Source: Diplodia intermedia (Eukaryota; Ascomycota; Dothideomycetes; Botryosphaeriales; Botryosphaeriaceae). From it: a stretch of DNA of 64,000 nt. The notes beneath the pieces were generated by a model. It saw only the letters and a program-made list of their open reading frames with translations. It made no database searches and was not told the origin of the DNA. The stretch spans positions 1 to 64,000 of the forward strand of contig JAKEKT010000090.1 in NCBI GenBank assembly GCA_021495925.1, read 5' to 3'. Below, in pieces: positions 12,630-24,061 of the stretch. Positions within the stretch are counted from its first letter, which is position 1; each line of letters opens with the position of its first letter. The position numbers were made by a program, and so were the translations under genes.

Positions 12630-15620
12630 CTACCTCCTAAGCGCACCCTTAACAACGCTCTCAAACACAAACGTAAACCACTCCAAAACATCCTTAATCC
12701 TCGTCCCCTCGGGCAACGCCTCTCCACCAACCGCCGCCGCACCACCCGTCGGAACGGCGATGACCTGGGTCAGCGCGGCGCTGGGGATGATGTTGGTCCA
12801 GTTGCTCGCGATGCCGCTAGCAACAATGGTCGGCAGCGCCGAGGGCGTGGCGCCCGCGACGACCTGGGTGGCGAAGGTGGTGGCCTGGGCCTGACCCGCC
12901 TGACCACCCTGTCCCTGGCCCTGCTGGGCGCCGGCGGCGGAAGAAGCGGCAGCGGAGACGACGTAGGTCGACGTCTCGACGGAGGCGGCGCCGACGGCGG
13001 CGACGGCGGAGCCGGACGCGGCGATGGCGGCGGCGGGGGTGGCCGAGGCGGAGGTGGATGCAGCGTCGCCGGCCGCCACGGTCACGAAGACGGTGGTCAT
13101 CGACGTGTTCTTGACGGTGACGGTGGTGGTGACGGTGGACTTGGCCGAGGAACCCTCGGCGGCGGACGAAGGGGCGGGGGTGGTGGCGGCGACGACGGTG
13201 GAGGTCTCGGAGGCGGACTGCTCGGCGACGGCGGAGGAGGAGGAGGAAGACTCGGTCTCGGAGCCGGAGGAGGCGGCGACGGAGGAGCTCTGGCTGGAAG
13301 CAGCAGCGGACGACGACGACGACGACGAGCCGGTGGAGATGGTGGTGGTCTGGCCGGAGATCTTCTTTGCGGCGTGCTCGGCGGCGACGTAGACGATGGC
13401 CTGGGTGTTGCCGGTGGGCAGGTCGGGGTGGATCGAGGCGTCGACGACGTACAGGTTGTCGGTGCCGTAGACCTTGCAGTCCGTGTCGACGACCGCGGTG
13501 CCGTCGGCCTCGAGCCCCGAGTCGGTGCCCATCTTGGCGGTGCCGACGAAGTGCGAGCCGGTCGTGAGCTTGGCGATGAGGTCGGCCGCGGTGGCGTTGG
13601 CGCCCGTCGTCGACGTCACGCTCATGGTGCCCGACTTCTGCACGTAGCCGAAGAACTCGTCGAGGAAGGAGGTGATGGCGGCCTTGTCGGCGTCCGTCGT
13701 GAGCCACGGCTCCGTCATCAGCGTCGTGGCGCCCGACTCGTCGATGCCGAGGCGGCCGGTCGAGGTGAGGCCGTGCGTGAGGTAGACCTTGACCTTGATC
13801 TCGTTGGAGCTGGACACGGACGTGGTGCCCTGGACGTAGCGCGTCTTGCCGTCGGAGCCCTCGACGCTGGTCCAGAAGTTGAGACGCTGCATGCCCTCGG
13901 CGAGGGGACCCGAGCCCTGCTTGTAGAGCGCAATGTCCGAGTCGGAGGGGTTGGTGGGGTCGAAGACGGTCATGTTGCCACCGGCGACCTTGACCGTCAT
14001 GGACAGAATGGGGTGGTCCTTGAGGCCCTTGCCGACGGGGAGCTCGATGTAGTCGGCCGAGTCGAGCGTGATGCCGTTGTTGGCGCTGTTGACGATCTCG
14101 AGCTGGTCGGCGGGACCGATGCCAGAGTTGAACAGGATGCGGGGGGTGGACAGGGCACCGGCAGCGAGGACGACCTTGCCGTTCTTGGTAAGGTTGATGA
14201 TCTGGGCAGCGCCGTCGGCGTTCTCGATCTCGACACCGGTGACGGAAGAGCCAGTGCGCATGACACGGACGACCTTGGAGTTGAGCTGGAGCTTGAAGTT
14301 GTCAAGCGCCTGGGCCTCGGGCAGGTAGGTCAAGACGGGGCCGGCACGGAGAGAGTTCTTGACGTTGAAGGGAGGGTGCGAGAAAACCTTCTCCTTCTTG
14401 TTGGGCTCCTCAATGGCGTCGACCTCGCTCCAGCCGTTGCTCTTGAAAAGCTTGGACAGGGTCTCGTAGACGCCCTGGTTGTAGCGGCGGCCGTCGGCGG
14501 AGGGGAGGGTGGTACCGGGGTTGCGCTCGTAGAAGGCCTCGGCAGAGGACTCGACGTCGGCCCACGACCATCCTGCGGGCCAGTTCTCGAAGTCGGCCTC
14601 CTGGGGCTTGACGAACATCTCGGCGTTGATCGAAGAAGAGCCACCGAGAATGCAACCAGCCTGGGAGGCGGTGTCGGTGCAGTAAGAGACATCACCGGTC
14701 GAGGAAACGGCGTAGCCGTAGGCGGGGACGTCGTAGGGAGTGACAGTGCTGTTCCAGTCAAGCATGTCCTTGCCACCGCTGGAGGCGGACGAGGCACCAC
14801 CGCGCTCGATCAGGAGGACGGAGGCCTTGGACTCGGCGAGACGGCCGGCGGCAACGATACCGGCGGCACCACCACCGACGACGATGTAGTCGTAGGTCTC
14901 GCTCAGGGTGGAGGGAGTGGCGAGGGGAGTGCTGGAGGGGGTGGTGGCAGAGCCAGCGGGGGTGGTAGTGGAGTTGGAGGCGCTGCTGGAGCTGGAGCCC
15001 GAGGTGCCAGTGGCCAGCTTGGACCAGGTGGCGAAGTCGGCGGACTCAGCGTCAGCGATGGTCATACCGAAGGCACCGAAGCCAGCAGCGTGGTAGTTCA
15101 GGGTGGCGGACACGCTGCTGGGGGAGGTGGGGGCAGTCTTGGAGAAGGCCCAGCCGAGGACGCCGGTGGTGCCGGTGACATCGAAAGCACCAGAGTCGCC
15201 AGTCACACAGCCACTGCACAGGAAAGTGTACGAGTAGTGGGTGGAGTTGACGAAAGTACCCTCGGGGATGGTGGTGAGGGTGACGGCGTCCATGACGGAG
15301 GGGTTGGAGTAGGCATTGGTCTTGCGGGCCGAGGCAACGATGTCCTCTCCGTTGGGCCAAGCAGCAATCAGGGTCGAGGCCATCATGGAGGAGGTCATGG
15401 AGACACCAGCCCAACCGGAGCCGGGGGCGACCATCTGACCGATGATGTCGGTCTTGGCATCGGGGCTCTCGGGAAGAGCGATACCGAAGGAGAAGCCGGT
15501 GGTCTCGTCCTGCCAGCGCTGGAACTTGATGCCGGTGGTCGAGTCGGTGTAGGCGCTCGTGGAGGTGGCCGCACGGGCAGCACCAGCCAGGGCGGCGACG
15601 GCCGCAACGTTGGCACGCAT
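12630..15620 (-). CDS. cdh: Cellobiose dehydrogenase (AA8 cytochrome + AA3_1 GMC oxidoreductase)
   Basis: Secreted flavocytochrome that oxidises cellobiose and can pass electrons to lytic polysaccharide monooxygenases. The gene has a single exon encoding 996 aa. Residues 1-18 are a signal peptide. Residues about 20-205 form the heme-b cytochrome domain, with a candidate Met ligand at 79/80 (in SSMMAS) and His ligand at 177 (in NYHAAGFG). A Ser/Thr-rich linker runs to about 240. Residues 243-755 are the GMC flavin dehydrogenase, with the FAD Rossmann motif VVGGGAAG at 247-254. The active-site His lies in GSHFVGTAKMG (H690) and the Asn in LPTGN (N738). The last 240 residues are a Ser/Ala/Thr-rich tail without a cellulose-binding module, ending in a basic amphipathic segment. 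The substrate is inferred from the cytochrome-GMC fusion. Confidence 0.93.
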   Translation of the reverse strand: MRANVAAVAALAGAARAATSTSAYTDSTTGIKFQRWQDETTGFSFGIALPESPDAKTDIIGQMVAPGSGWAGVSMTSSMMASTLIAAWPNGEDIVASARKTNAYSNPSVMDAVTLTTIPEGTFVNSTHYSYTFLCSGCVTGDSGAFDVTGTTGVLGWAFSKTAPTSPSSVSATLNYHAAGFGAFGMTIADAESADFATWSKLATGTSGSSSSSASNSTTTPAGSATTPSSTPLATPSTLSETYDYIVVGGGAAGIVAAGRLAESKASVLLIERGGASSASSGGKDMLDWNSTVTPYDVPAYGYAVSSTGDVSYCTDTASQAGCILGGSSSINAEMFVKPQEADFENWPAGWSWADVESSAEAFYERNPGTTLPSADGRRYNQGVYETLSKLFKSNGWSEVDAIEEPNKKEKVFSHPPFNVKNSLRAGPVLTYLPEAQALDNFKLQLNSKVVRVMRTGSSVTGVEIENADGAAQIINLTKNGKVVLAAGALSTPRILFNSGIGPADQLEIVNSANNGITLDSADYIELPVGKGLKDHPILSMTVKVAGGNMTVFDPTNPSDSDIALYKQGSGPLAEGMQRLNFWTSVEGSDGKTRYVQGTTSVSSSNEIKVKVYLTHGLTSTGRLGIDESGATTLMTEPWLTTDADKAAITSFLDEFFGYVQKSGTMSVTSTTGANATAADLIAKLTTGSHFVGTAKMGTDSGLEADGTAVVDTDCKVYGTDNLYVVDASIHPDLPTGNTQAIVYVAAEHAAKKISGQTTTISTGSSSSSSSAAASSQSSSVAASSGSETESSSSSSAVAEQSASETSTVVAATTPAPSSAAEGSSAKSTVTTTVTVKNTSMTTVFVTVAAGDAASTSASATPAAAIAASGSAVAAVGAASVETSTYVVSAAASSAAGAQQGQGQGGQAGQAQATTFATQVVAGATPSALPTIVASGIASNWTNIIPSAALTQVIAVPTGGAAAVGGEALPEGTRIKDVLEWFTFVFESVVKGALRR

Positions 15621-16644
15621 ATTGGTGGTTGTTTTGGGAAGTGAGTGTAAGGACTGTATGTGGTCAAAGAAGGTGAATCCGGCACCTGGCCAAAGGATAG
15701 AATAGCTCGAGGCGAACGACTGGAGCCGTCGAGGCTGAAAAGAATGACAGCGAGAAAAAAAAAGAAGGTAATGCGTGCTGAACTGGCAGCTGTGCGTGAA
15801 GGAGAAGAAAGGCGGGCACCGGGGCAGCGCTTGGCGGGACTATATACTATGGCGGGCTCGAATGGGGAGGACATAATTGTTCAGCCACGGGGCATGCAGC
15901 GCTCCACTGCTGGCACCGTCATCTCGCTGCGTGAAACGAAACTCGACTCTCGGCAGTGGGTTTCCCCTCTGGTGATGCGTCCGGGCTCGGATCGGTCCAG
16001 ACGGGACCTGGGCGAGGCCTGGCGGGCTGGAGCCGAATCAGCATCGGCAATCCGCGGACGGGCATTGGCCGGCTAGCCGAGCGAGCCGGGGGGGTGTTTC
16101 GCATATAGAAACGCGGCTGGTGTTTCTGCTGGAAGCGAAGGGGCGCGCCCGGCCGTGGTGAAACGGCACGGACGCGATAGATGAAGAGGCCGGCCTGAGC
16201 GCCTGCCTAACCGCGCCGCCGTCCAATTGCCCGCCAACCGCAGCCGTTGTATTTCCACCACCACGCACGCGACCGCGCAATCTGCCGTGCCCACTCGGCT
16301 CCGATCGCAAAGCTTGGTATCCCGCGCGCTTCTTCGTCATCCGCCGCCGGCCCTCGTTGCGTGCGTTAGACGCCGCAGTGCCAGCAGCGGCCGTTCACGG
16401 GCCCACACGGGGCTTTCTCCAAGCGCCACGGCCCATCAAACGGCCACTGGCGGCTCCCTATAGCCTACGCGCGCCGGCATTAACACCGGTCCACCATGTG
16501 GAGAAGCTAGAAGCCGCTCCATTTCGAGAACAATATACTACGCGGACTATCTCGGCTTTCGCCCTACAGCACCATCGCTGCTATCTCCGAGCCACGCCTC
16601 ACCGCAACCCTCTCCTTTCCTCTGCTCCCGTCACCGTCGACGCC
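15621..16644 (-). promoter_or_regulatory. Promoter interval of the cellobiose dehydrogenase gene
   Basis: About 1 kb between the cdh start codon and the stop of the aminopeptidase gene, both on the minus strand. A minus-strand TATA-like TATATAG lies at 15,840-15,847, some 220 bases before the ATG. SYGGRG-type hexamers (CCGGGG at 15,819 and 16,086), which carbon-repressor CreA/Cre1 recognises, and one GGCTAG near 16,070 (XlnR-like) are present. Such short sites are common by chance in GC-rich DNA, so regulation by glucose is inference. No other gene is supported here. Confidence 0.5.
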
Positions 16645-18450
16645 CTACCTCGCCGCGGCCTCCTCCGCGTGCTGGTGGTGGCAGCCCATCGCCTTCGCCC
16701 TCGGAACCAGCGGGCTGCGCCGGACGACGCGCTTGCTGCGCGCGGGCAGCGAGTCGAACGAGTCGGCGTACGTCGCCACCGCGTGCGCGATGGCCCGCGT
16801 GTTGACCAGGAACGCCTCCATGTTCAGGTTGTCCACCGTGTCGCCCGCGCCGTGGTAGTTCTCGTCGTACGCCAGCCCCGCCGTGCCGCCGTACAGCGCC
16901 GCCTCCGCCTCCGTCTTGACCTGCTCCGCCCCGGTGAACAGCCCGCCCGCAGCCACCCCGACGTCCAGGAACGGCCCGTAGTCGGAGCGCCCGCTGAACT
17001 CCGTGGGCTGCGACGGCAGCTCCTTGCTCGCGAAGTAGCCCTCGAGCAGCGCCTCCGCCTCCGCCGACCCCGCCGGCCCGCTGAGGTTGAAGGCCGACCC
17101 GTCGCCGTCGTAGATGCCCAGGAAGTAGTTGGGCGACGCGATCATGTCGAAGTTCAGGTACAGCCGGATCTTGTCCAGGTCCTCGGGCGTCGTCTGGTTC
17201 ACGTAGTACTCGGCACCCAGCAGCCCAAACTCCTCGGCCGACCACCAAGCGAAACGCACCGCGTTGTTGACTTCGTACTTGGCCAGCTGCAGGGCAACCT
17301 CGAGGATGCCGATGGATCCGGAGCCGTTGTCGTTGATGCCAGGACCCGCCTCGACCGAGTCGGAGTGCGCGCCGACGAAAATAACGTTGTCAGGGTCGCC
17401 GGCCTTGGTCTGCGCAATGACGTTCATGCTGCATTAGGGGTCAGCCAGAAGGATTCTGGTGCGGTCTGGGTGCTGGGAAAACTCACGTGACGCGATCCTC
17501 AATGATGGAGTTGACGTTGAGGTCGCCAGTGACCTCGCCGGCCTCGAGCAGCGCAAGGATTGCGCGACCATTGGTGAGAGAAATGGCCGCAGTGGGCGGG
17601 TAGGTGCCCTCGGTGCGGTTGGGAGCACCAAGAGTGCCGCTTAGAGAGCCATTGACATTGTTGTAGATGACGGCTCCCGCAGCGCCTGCGGCGCCGGCGT
17701 AGGCGGCCTTCAGACCGAATTCACAGCTGCCACGAGAGATCAGCGCGATGGCGCCTGAAACCTCCGCTGGGAAGTCGGACTGCAATTTGTCGTCAGCTAA
17801 TCGCGTTGCAGAACGAGAACAAGACAACAGGCGCCTACCGGTTCGCAACCCAGGTTCGACACGGCAACGATAGGGGCCTCGACCTGGCCGTTGGGCGCGT
17901 ACGTCATCAACTCGGCCTGCTGGTCCTCGCCATTGACAGCGAGGGTGGCGTTACCGCCCGAGAAGGTCTCGATGAAAGGCTGGTACTCGACATCGTAGTA
18001 CTCGTCCAGCTCTGAGATGAGCTCGTAGAGATATCGGGTAGTGAAGTTGTGGCCGGCGCTGCCGAACACGCGGTTGCGGCCGGTGGTCTGGTAGGCGATG
18101 GCCTGCAGGTTCTCGGCGTGGTCGAGGAGAGCGGCGGAATCGATGTCGTTTTGGAGCGCATCCTGGCTGACGCTTTAGCACGTTTCACTCCTCAGACGAA
18201 TCGGAAGCGCACCCACCGACGTGACGGGCGTCTTGGCCCCAGTCTCGGCTTGCACCGTGATCTCGTTGGGCTGCTCTGGCGCTGGTCCCCAGTTTTCGAC
18301 ATCTGGCTGCCAGTCCCGGGGGAAGACTTGGGGACCACGGCGCTGCAGCAGAGATGCTGGGCGGACGGCGTGCACGTGACCGACAGGGGTCGAGGCCTCG
18401 CCGACAACTGCGAGCGCTGCCAAGGCGGCACTGGACTCGAGGAAGCGCAT
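16645..18450 (-). CDS. Secreted M28 aminopeptidase with PA domain (four exons)
   Basis: Zinc aminopeptidase that removes N-terminal residues from peptides outside the cell or in the vacuole. Exons: 18450-18217, 18162-17839, 17779-17487 and 17428-16645, giving 544 aa. The first intron's acceptor is chosen to keep frame. A signal peptide occupies residues 1-19. A protease-associated (PA) domain spans roughly 155-265, with NLGCEP joining SDFPAEVSG exactly across intron 2 as in relatives. The M28 catalytic domain follows: GAHSDS (H305), GINDN (D317), SAEE (E349/E350), NFD (D378) and YHGAGDT (H476) supply the usual two-zinc ligands and catalytic Glu. The C-terminus carries a short basic, then His-containing tail. 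It resembles aminopeptidase Y/Lap2-type enzymes. Confidence 0.92.
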
Positions 18451-18525
18451 CTTTAGCGTAATGTGGAGAGCGTAGAGGGGTGTGTCTGCGCAATGCCGTC
18501 AGTCAAAGTGCTCAGAGTGCTGCGG

Positions 18526-18538
18526 CTATATATACTCG
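18526..18538 (-). promoter_or_regulatory. TATA box of the aminopeptidase gene
   Basis: CTATATATACTCG on the plus strand reads as TATATATAG on the minus strand, about 77 bases upstream of the aminopeptidase ATG. The position and sequence fit a core promoter and support that start codon. Confidence 0.6.
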
Positions 18539-20037
18539 ACCTGAGTTAGATTGAAGATATTGATAGGGTTCCACAGCACTTGGCGGGAGCTCTTGGGATT
18601 GCAGTGCTGTGCCTGACGACAGGTCGGGATGAATTGGCGTAGAGGGGCATGATGCATGAACGCGTTGCCAGAACAGGCAGGCAGATGAGGAGCAAGAAGC
18701 ATCCCGGTGGTGTCGCCCAGCGGAAAGAAGCATCCAAGACGGACGGCGGGCTTGGCGCGCATCTCGGCGGAGAGGGGACGAGGGGCGGAGGGCGGATCCA
18801 GAGAGAAGTGGGAAGGAGATAAGAGCGGCCGGCCAAGCGGCCAAGGCAGTGGCAAACGAGAAAGGCAGATAGAAACGTGATAGCGGAGGATTTATCTGGC
18901 CTCGCTGCCTTTGCTCCGCCTTTTCGCGGCTTTGGACATGATTGAAGACGAGGTGGCGTCCTTCGTATTCTTTTCAGAGAGATGTCGCCTTCGTGCCACG
19001 GCAGCAACGGCACAGGGTCGCGTACTGTACCTGTCAGCCAAGCCGCACCCGGCCGCTCATTCGCTGCAACCATTCACAAGACGCGGGTAGCCAGTGGAAA
19101 CAGTCGCACCGCTTTGCAAACAAAGTAAGGTAGACGCCCCGAGACCATCACCCGCGCTGCAGGGTGAGCCGGGCCATGCTGGGTGTTGACCGCTCATACC
19201 GCCGCAACTCGAGGTGTTTGGACGATTCGACGACGATGAAACGCGCCCAGTGTTGAGTGACGCGGCGTAAGCTCAAGGTTGCGGCGGCCAGGGTGGGAAA
19301 CCTTGTCCACCATGTTTCCTGCAGGTCAACCTTCCACTTTGCCACTGCGCAGAACCGGGCTTTGCGAGCTCATCAGCGTAGGCATCCTCGCATGGGTGAG
19401 GGTTGCGGGGTTGAGGTTGAGGCTCCGAGGGCGACTCGGGCAGGCGCACGCGGCACCCCCTGGTCGATGACGCAACCGCCGCGTTGGCCAACCCTTTACA
19501 ACACAGATCACGAGAGGAAGAGCAACAAGAAGACAACATCTCCGCTACTGGCCGGCCCTCATCTGGCAGTGCTGCGGGCTCTCGGTATTGAACGCCAATG
19601 TTTGTCCTGTTCACTCGGCCGAGAGCTCGAAGGAGCCGAAGCTGTGCACTACAAAAGGCTAGTCCACAGTGCTTGTACAGGGATTCGGTTTCTGCAAGGG
19701 GAAGAAGGATGCGTGTTTTCAGGGAAGGGCCGAGGAAGCGAGTAATGGAAATCGCAGGCAAATACGGCAAGAAAAAAAATTACGCGGAGTTGTTGGCAAT
19801 GGTGAGCTCGGCCCATCGGAGATTCAGCTGCTGGCAATTGAAGAAAGAAGAGCTCGGAGAGCTATCAACCGTCAATGGATTAATCAGGAAGTGAAGGAAA
19901 AGTGGACGTCTTTTCAATCTATCTAACTAGTCAACATGTTCGATACCGACACCATTCGAAGCCACGGTTCGGTTTGTGTCCTCCCCCGTCCTCCGCCTTT
20001 TGCATCGCAGTTCTTTCTCTTGCGTAAGCGTCATACC
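18539..20037. other. Intergenic, upstream of the aminopeptidase gene
   Basis: Mixed-composition sequence with several short open frames on both strands, none with a recognisable domain, consistent splice pattern or low-complexity bias. It holds the aminopeptidase promoter and possibly the 3' end of the uncertain gene at 20,038-20,695. Confidence 0.45.
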
Positions 20038-20695
20038 CTCTCTCGGTCTTCTTCCTTCAGTACGCAAGCTGTTTTTGAATTCTGATGCTCGTAGAGTGCT
20101 CTGGTATCTTTGAAAGTTTCTCCGCCACCGGGACTGGAGGACGTGTTGTCCCTTTTACGCTTGACTCCAAGTCGAGATGAGTCAGAAACTTGCGTTCCTT
20201 TTCGTCTTTTACCACCGGGGGATGAGCCTGAGGAGGCCGACCCAGATGGCGGGCTTCGTGTGATGTATCCTTTGATACCTTCAACGACAAATGATGATGC
20301 TTTAGAGCCATCACGAGGAGTTTGAGGGTCAGAGTTATCACTTGCATCCCCATCCTCGGTACTGATATCGCTATCACTGCAGTGTCCATCAACTCGTGTC
20401 AGAGCCCAATCAGATGCTTGAGTTCCATGGCGTCATCAACCGGTGCGCGCTCTCATTGGGCTAAGCATCGAGCTGAAAATGCAGGTTCCCGGGCAATGAT
20501 TGGGGCTCAGTACCGTCAAATTGCACGTTTGCGCGCACTCCTTCAATGGCGCCAAAAACTCGAGGCAGGATATCGACCGCACCGGTGTTTTCCAGATTTT
20601 ATCCTTCGAAGAGTTGGAGAGCTCGCAGAGGCGTTCCGGGTTTGGAAGTAGCTGTCTCTCCACGGAATACTGCGAGCCGTCTACGCTAATATAAG
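20038..20695 (-). pseudogene. Uncertain minus-strand coding remnant, basic Ser-rich
   Basis: From about 20,410 to the stop near 20,038 one minus frame is open for about 125 codons. It encodes an acidic/Ser stretch (CSDSDISTEDGD) followed by a nuclear-looking basic Ser-rich part (GGKRRKG, GVKRKRD). Upstream, two other minus frames carry coding-like stretches (SQYSVERQLLPNPERLCEL and VFGAIEGVRANVQFDGTE) that do not join cleanly. An intron from the GTACTG near 20,510 to an AAG acceptor near 20,420 would connect the second and third, but an in-frame TAA blocks the 5' side and no start is found. Either an unusual multi-exon gene or a decayed one; family not recognised. Confidence 0.25.
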
Positions 20696-20699
20696 TGCT

Positions 20700-22026
20700 G
20701 CGAATCGAGGACGCAATGATGTCAGTCAGCACGATGCTGATTCGCAAAACATCGAACCAGTAGAAACTTCTAAACAGTCAGTGTAGACGCTACACGAGCG
20801 TAAAGGCGTGTTTGAAAAAAAAAAAAAAAAAAGGCGTGACATCGCACTCCGACCAACACTCCAACCGCCCTTCCAATCAAGCAAAACCAACCTGCCATCC
20901 CAACAACAACACACACAGCACGTGGCACCACTCGCAACATCACACACACAGTTATTTCCAAACATATCCGCAAACAAAAAGCGCACAAAATACATTAGTC
21001 TAACCAATCATAAACCCATCTCCCTGCTACAAGTCTAAGCAAAACCAACACTCTCCAAAAAGCCACATCAACGTCATCAATTCATGTAAACCTTAGCGAG
21101 TGTCTCTTGGAAAAAAGGAAAGAACCATGCAACATCATCATCATCAAGAAGAGACGACAACGACACAATACAGTCATATAAACAAACGACGGAGGGGAAG
21201 AGAAGAAAAAAAAATAGGTGAGGAAGAGAAGTGTGGTAGACGACTACTCCGAGAGCATATATACCGTACCAAAGAGATGGAATGAGAAGTGAAAAAAAAA
21301 ATTGTGATTACAAGCGAGCTCAGTCTCAGGGAGGACAAGAGATTAGAATTTCAAAAGGGAAAATAGACTACCGTTTTGTACTCCTGGTTTTTCGTAATTG
21401 TTATTTTGTACGGGTGTGTGTATGGCGACGAGCTGCCTTGTAAGGGACCAAAAAAAAAGGCCGAGTCATAAAGGGAAGGAAACAAAAGTAAAAAGTCCTC
21501 GGGAAGGACAGGCATACCAATGAGATACTTTTTGTTTCTTCGTGAGGGAATGAGGGAGCCAGTGAGCGAATGAGTAAGTGTGTCTGGAAAGACCATGCCT
21601 GACGTGCAAAAGAAAATCAATATGCCAACCATGTGCTATGAGAAAGGATCCCTAGCAGTAGGAGAAATTATCAAAAACCGTTCGCCTTCTCTGCACGAAA
21701 CACCTCGTTCTCTTGCCTACGACAAGAGCATTAAGCGCTACTACGGGAAGTAGGACCAGAATAAAAGGGAACGCTATTTGTTTGAATGACGCCATGTGTC
21801 CCCCAATTTGCTTTTTATTTTAGTGACCCGCCGTTTTGAACATGATGCCGCAACCAGAAGTGCTGGTGTGTATTTTTCGTGTGGTTGTACAGGGCCTGTA
21901 TCCTTCAGACCAGTCTTTTTTCTTCATACTTCGTTCCCGATTTCATGCCCAGATCGACTCTTGAGAAGACCCTGAGTAGCTGGGGTACTCGTAATACCAG
22001 AGAGGTACTTCTGAGCTTGGTGAGAG
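20700..22026. other. Intergenic with homopolymer tracts; 3' side of the CCCH gene
   Basis: A run of 18 A occurs at 20,815-20,832, with shorter A runs near 21,205, 21,292 and 21,449. CA-rich sequence lies near 20,880-21,060. The right part (about 21,850-22,026) is likely 3' UTR of the CCCH gene. No coding region is supported. Confidence 0.5.
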
Positions 22027-24061
22027 TTAAGAGCTCTTCTCGCTCCCAACTCCAGCACCCAGACCCGGAAAGACACCCCAAGCACCTCCTTGCGAAGAGC
22101 TGGTTCCACCAAGGCCGCTGGACAACCTCTTGGCCTTCTTCTCCTTGTCGGCTGCGGATTCTTCTTCTTCCATGTCGAACAAACCCTGTTCTTGCTCCTC
22201 TTCAATGGGCTCGCGGCCAATGCTGCTGCTGGAGATGGCACGGTCCATACCAATTCCGGCCCTCGAAGGTACGGAACCAATGCTGGAAGCTGAAGTCAAC
22301 CGTCCAGGCATCCCCGGGTGCTGCTTGTCTTCTGGTCCTTCCGGCTTGGAGTCCGATACAAGAGATGAGAGACGAGTGCGCTGGAGCTGCTGACTGAGCG
22401 TGCTAATGCTGCTTTGACGCGGCGGGCTAGCAAGACCGAATGGGCTAGCGTCACCGGTTGACGGGGTCCTGCGATCTCCGATGGGACGAAGTGACGGGCT
22501 GGCGTTCGGGTTCAGGGAAGAACCGCGGAGTGGGGAGCCCACAACGCCGAAAACGTTGGCGCCAGGGCTCGACGACATCTCCTCGGCGGGCTTGTGTGTC
22601 CGGGAGAAGAGAGCGCCGAAACGCGAAGGAGAGGAACCCAGCGGTGAGCCGACCTTGGAATCGCCTGGAGTGCCCAACCCGGAAAGTGACTGACGGTGGT
22701 TGAAACCTTGGTCGTCTTCGCCGGCGCGGGAAAAGCGGCGCATCTTCTCCTGGGGGGTCAGCAACTCGTGCAAGCTGTTGGGGACCAGGTCCTCCTCGAA
22801 TGCGAAGTTCTCATCCCACTCATCCTGGCCAAAGCCGGGTCGTGTGCCCAAGCTCGCCGACATGACCTTCGGTCTCGCGAAGCGCTCCGAGTGCATGATG
22901 CGCCTGCCCATCATCGGCTCTTCCGTCGTGGGCGGGGATGATCCCAGACCATTCCTTGCAAGCGCCTCGTCTCCAAATGCGGAGCTGTGCAAGTTCCTCA
23001 ATGTAGACGTCTCGAGCGCCTTGTTCTGATACGACGACGGCGGGGAGGCGCCCTCGAAGCCGAAGCGCGAGGGGACGGATGCGGCGATGGGACCGTAGCG
23101 GGCCATGTGGGAAATGCCCTGGCTGTCAAAAGAAGCGGGGAGCGGGGCATCGAGGACGCTCAGGCCCTTCTGCACGGGCGACGTTGGCAGACGGCTGTCA
23201 TTTGGCGGTGAGCCGAAATTGGAGCCGGGATTCGAGGAGAAGGTCTGGTCGATGGTGGGTATCATGTCATGAAGGTGCTTGCCCTGGGCGCCCAGGTAGG
23301 GCTCGTCAGACGACATGTAGGGGTATTGCGGGGCGCCGGCCATGGCCTGCATGGTGAGCAGCGAGCTCTGGGTCGCGGGCGGGCGGCCGTACGGATGGCG
23401 GCCCATTGCGAGGTTCGGGCCGTTGACGCGCCTGCCATCGGGCAGGATGTGGGCGAGAGCGCATTTGGCGCCGAACTTGCAGTTGCCCTGGGGACGTGTC
23501 AGCGTGCGGCGGCGGCGGGCTTGGGGACGGACTCGGGCAGACCTTCTGGAAGTACTTGCACGGGGCAGTCTCGGTCTGCAGGTCGTTGGTGTGCAGGAAC
23601 GGACAGGCCTTGCCAGCCTGGCAGACGCCCTGGCGGTAGAATTTGCACGGGACGTGTGCAGTGCCTTTGAGCTCAGTGGGATCAGTGCTAGTGCTCTTCT
23701 GCGAGGGCTGCTTGTGGCGCAGGCGCTCACTCTTGCTGTTGGGCGGGCTGCGAGGCCCGTCGAAGCCGCTCATGCCGCGCACATGGCCCTGATGGCCGTT
23801 GGCCACGCGGTGTTGTATGGGCACGCCCTGCTGGCTGGTGGGGCTCTGGACCTGGCCGTTGCTCTGCGAGCCGCTGAAGTCGCGCGAGTGGCGGTTCTGG
23901 ACGCGCTGGCCGTTGGCGGCGGGCTGGGGCGGGAATTGGGGCGCGAGGGCGGGCATGCTGGGGTTGGCGAGCGGCGGCGGGGTATCGTGGGTTGGGCTCT
24001 GCGGCGGCGGCGAGAAGAGGGCCTGCGGCGGAGCAGGCGGGGGCTGGCTCTCGGTGGTCAT
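22027..24061 (-). CDS. Two-finger CCCH zinc-finger protein (Lee1/Cps3-like)
   Basis: Probable RNA-binding regulator of 659 aa, with exons 24061-23543 and 23487-22027. The N-terminus is Pro/Gln-rich and disordered. Two tandem CCCH fingers lie at residues 139-157 (C139, C147, C153, H157) and 168-186 (C168, C176, C182, H186), both with C-x7-C-x5-C-x3-H spacing. The 55-nt intron falls between YFQK and GNCKFG inside the second finger, and joining them restores the motif. The remaining 470 residues are Ser/Pro/Gly-rich with repeated SP sites and an acidic stretch (EPIEEEQEQG...DMEEEE) near the end. Spacing and layout match the fungal family of yeast Lee1 and fission yeast Cps3. The RNA target is unknown. 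Confidence 0.85.

Noticed and set aside
13374..15644. 756-codon open frame on + opposite the cellobiose dehydrogenase
   Set aside because: It is the antisense of a GC3-rich gene, which suppresses stops on the other strand. Its Gly/Asp/Val composition has no domain.
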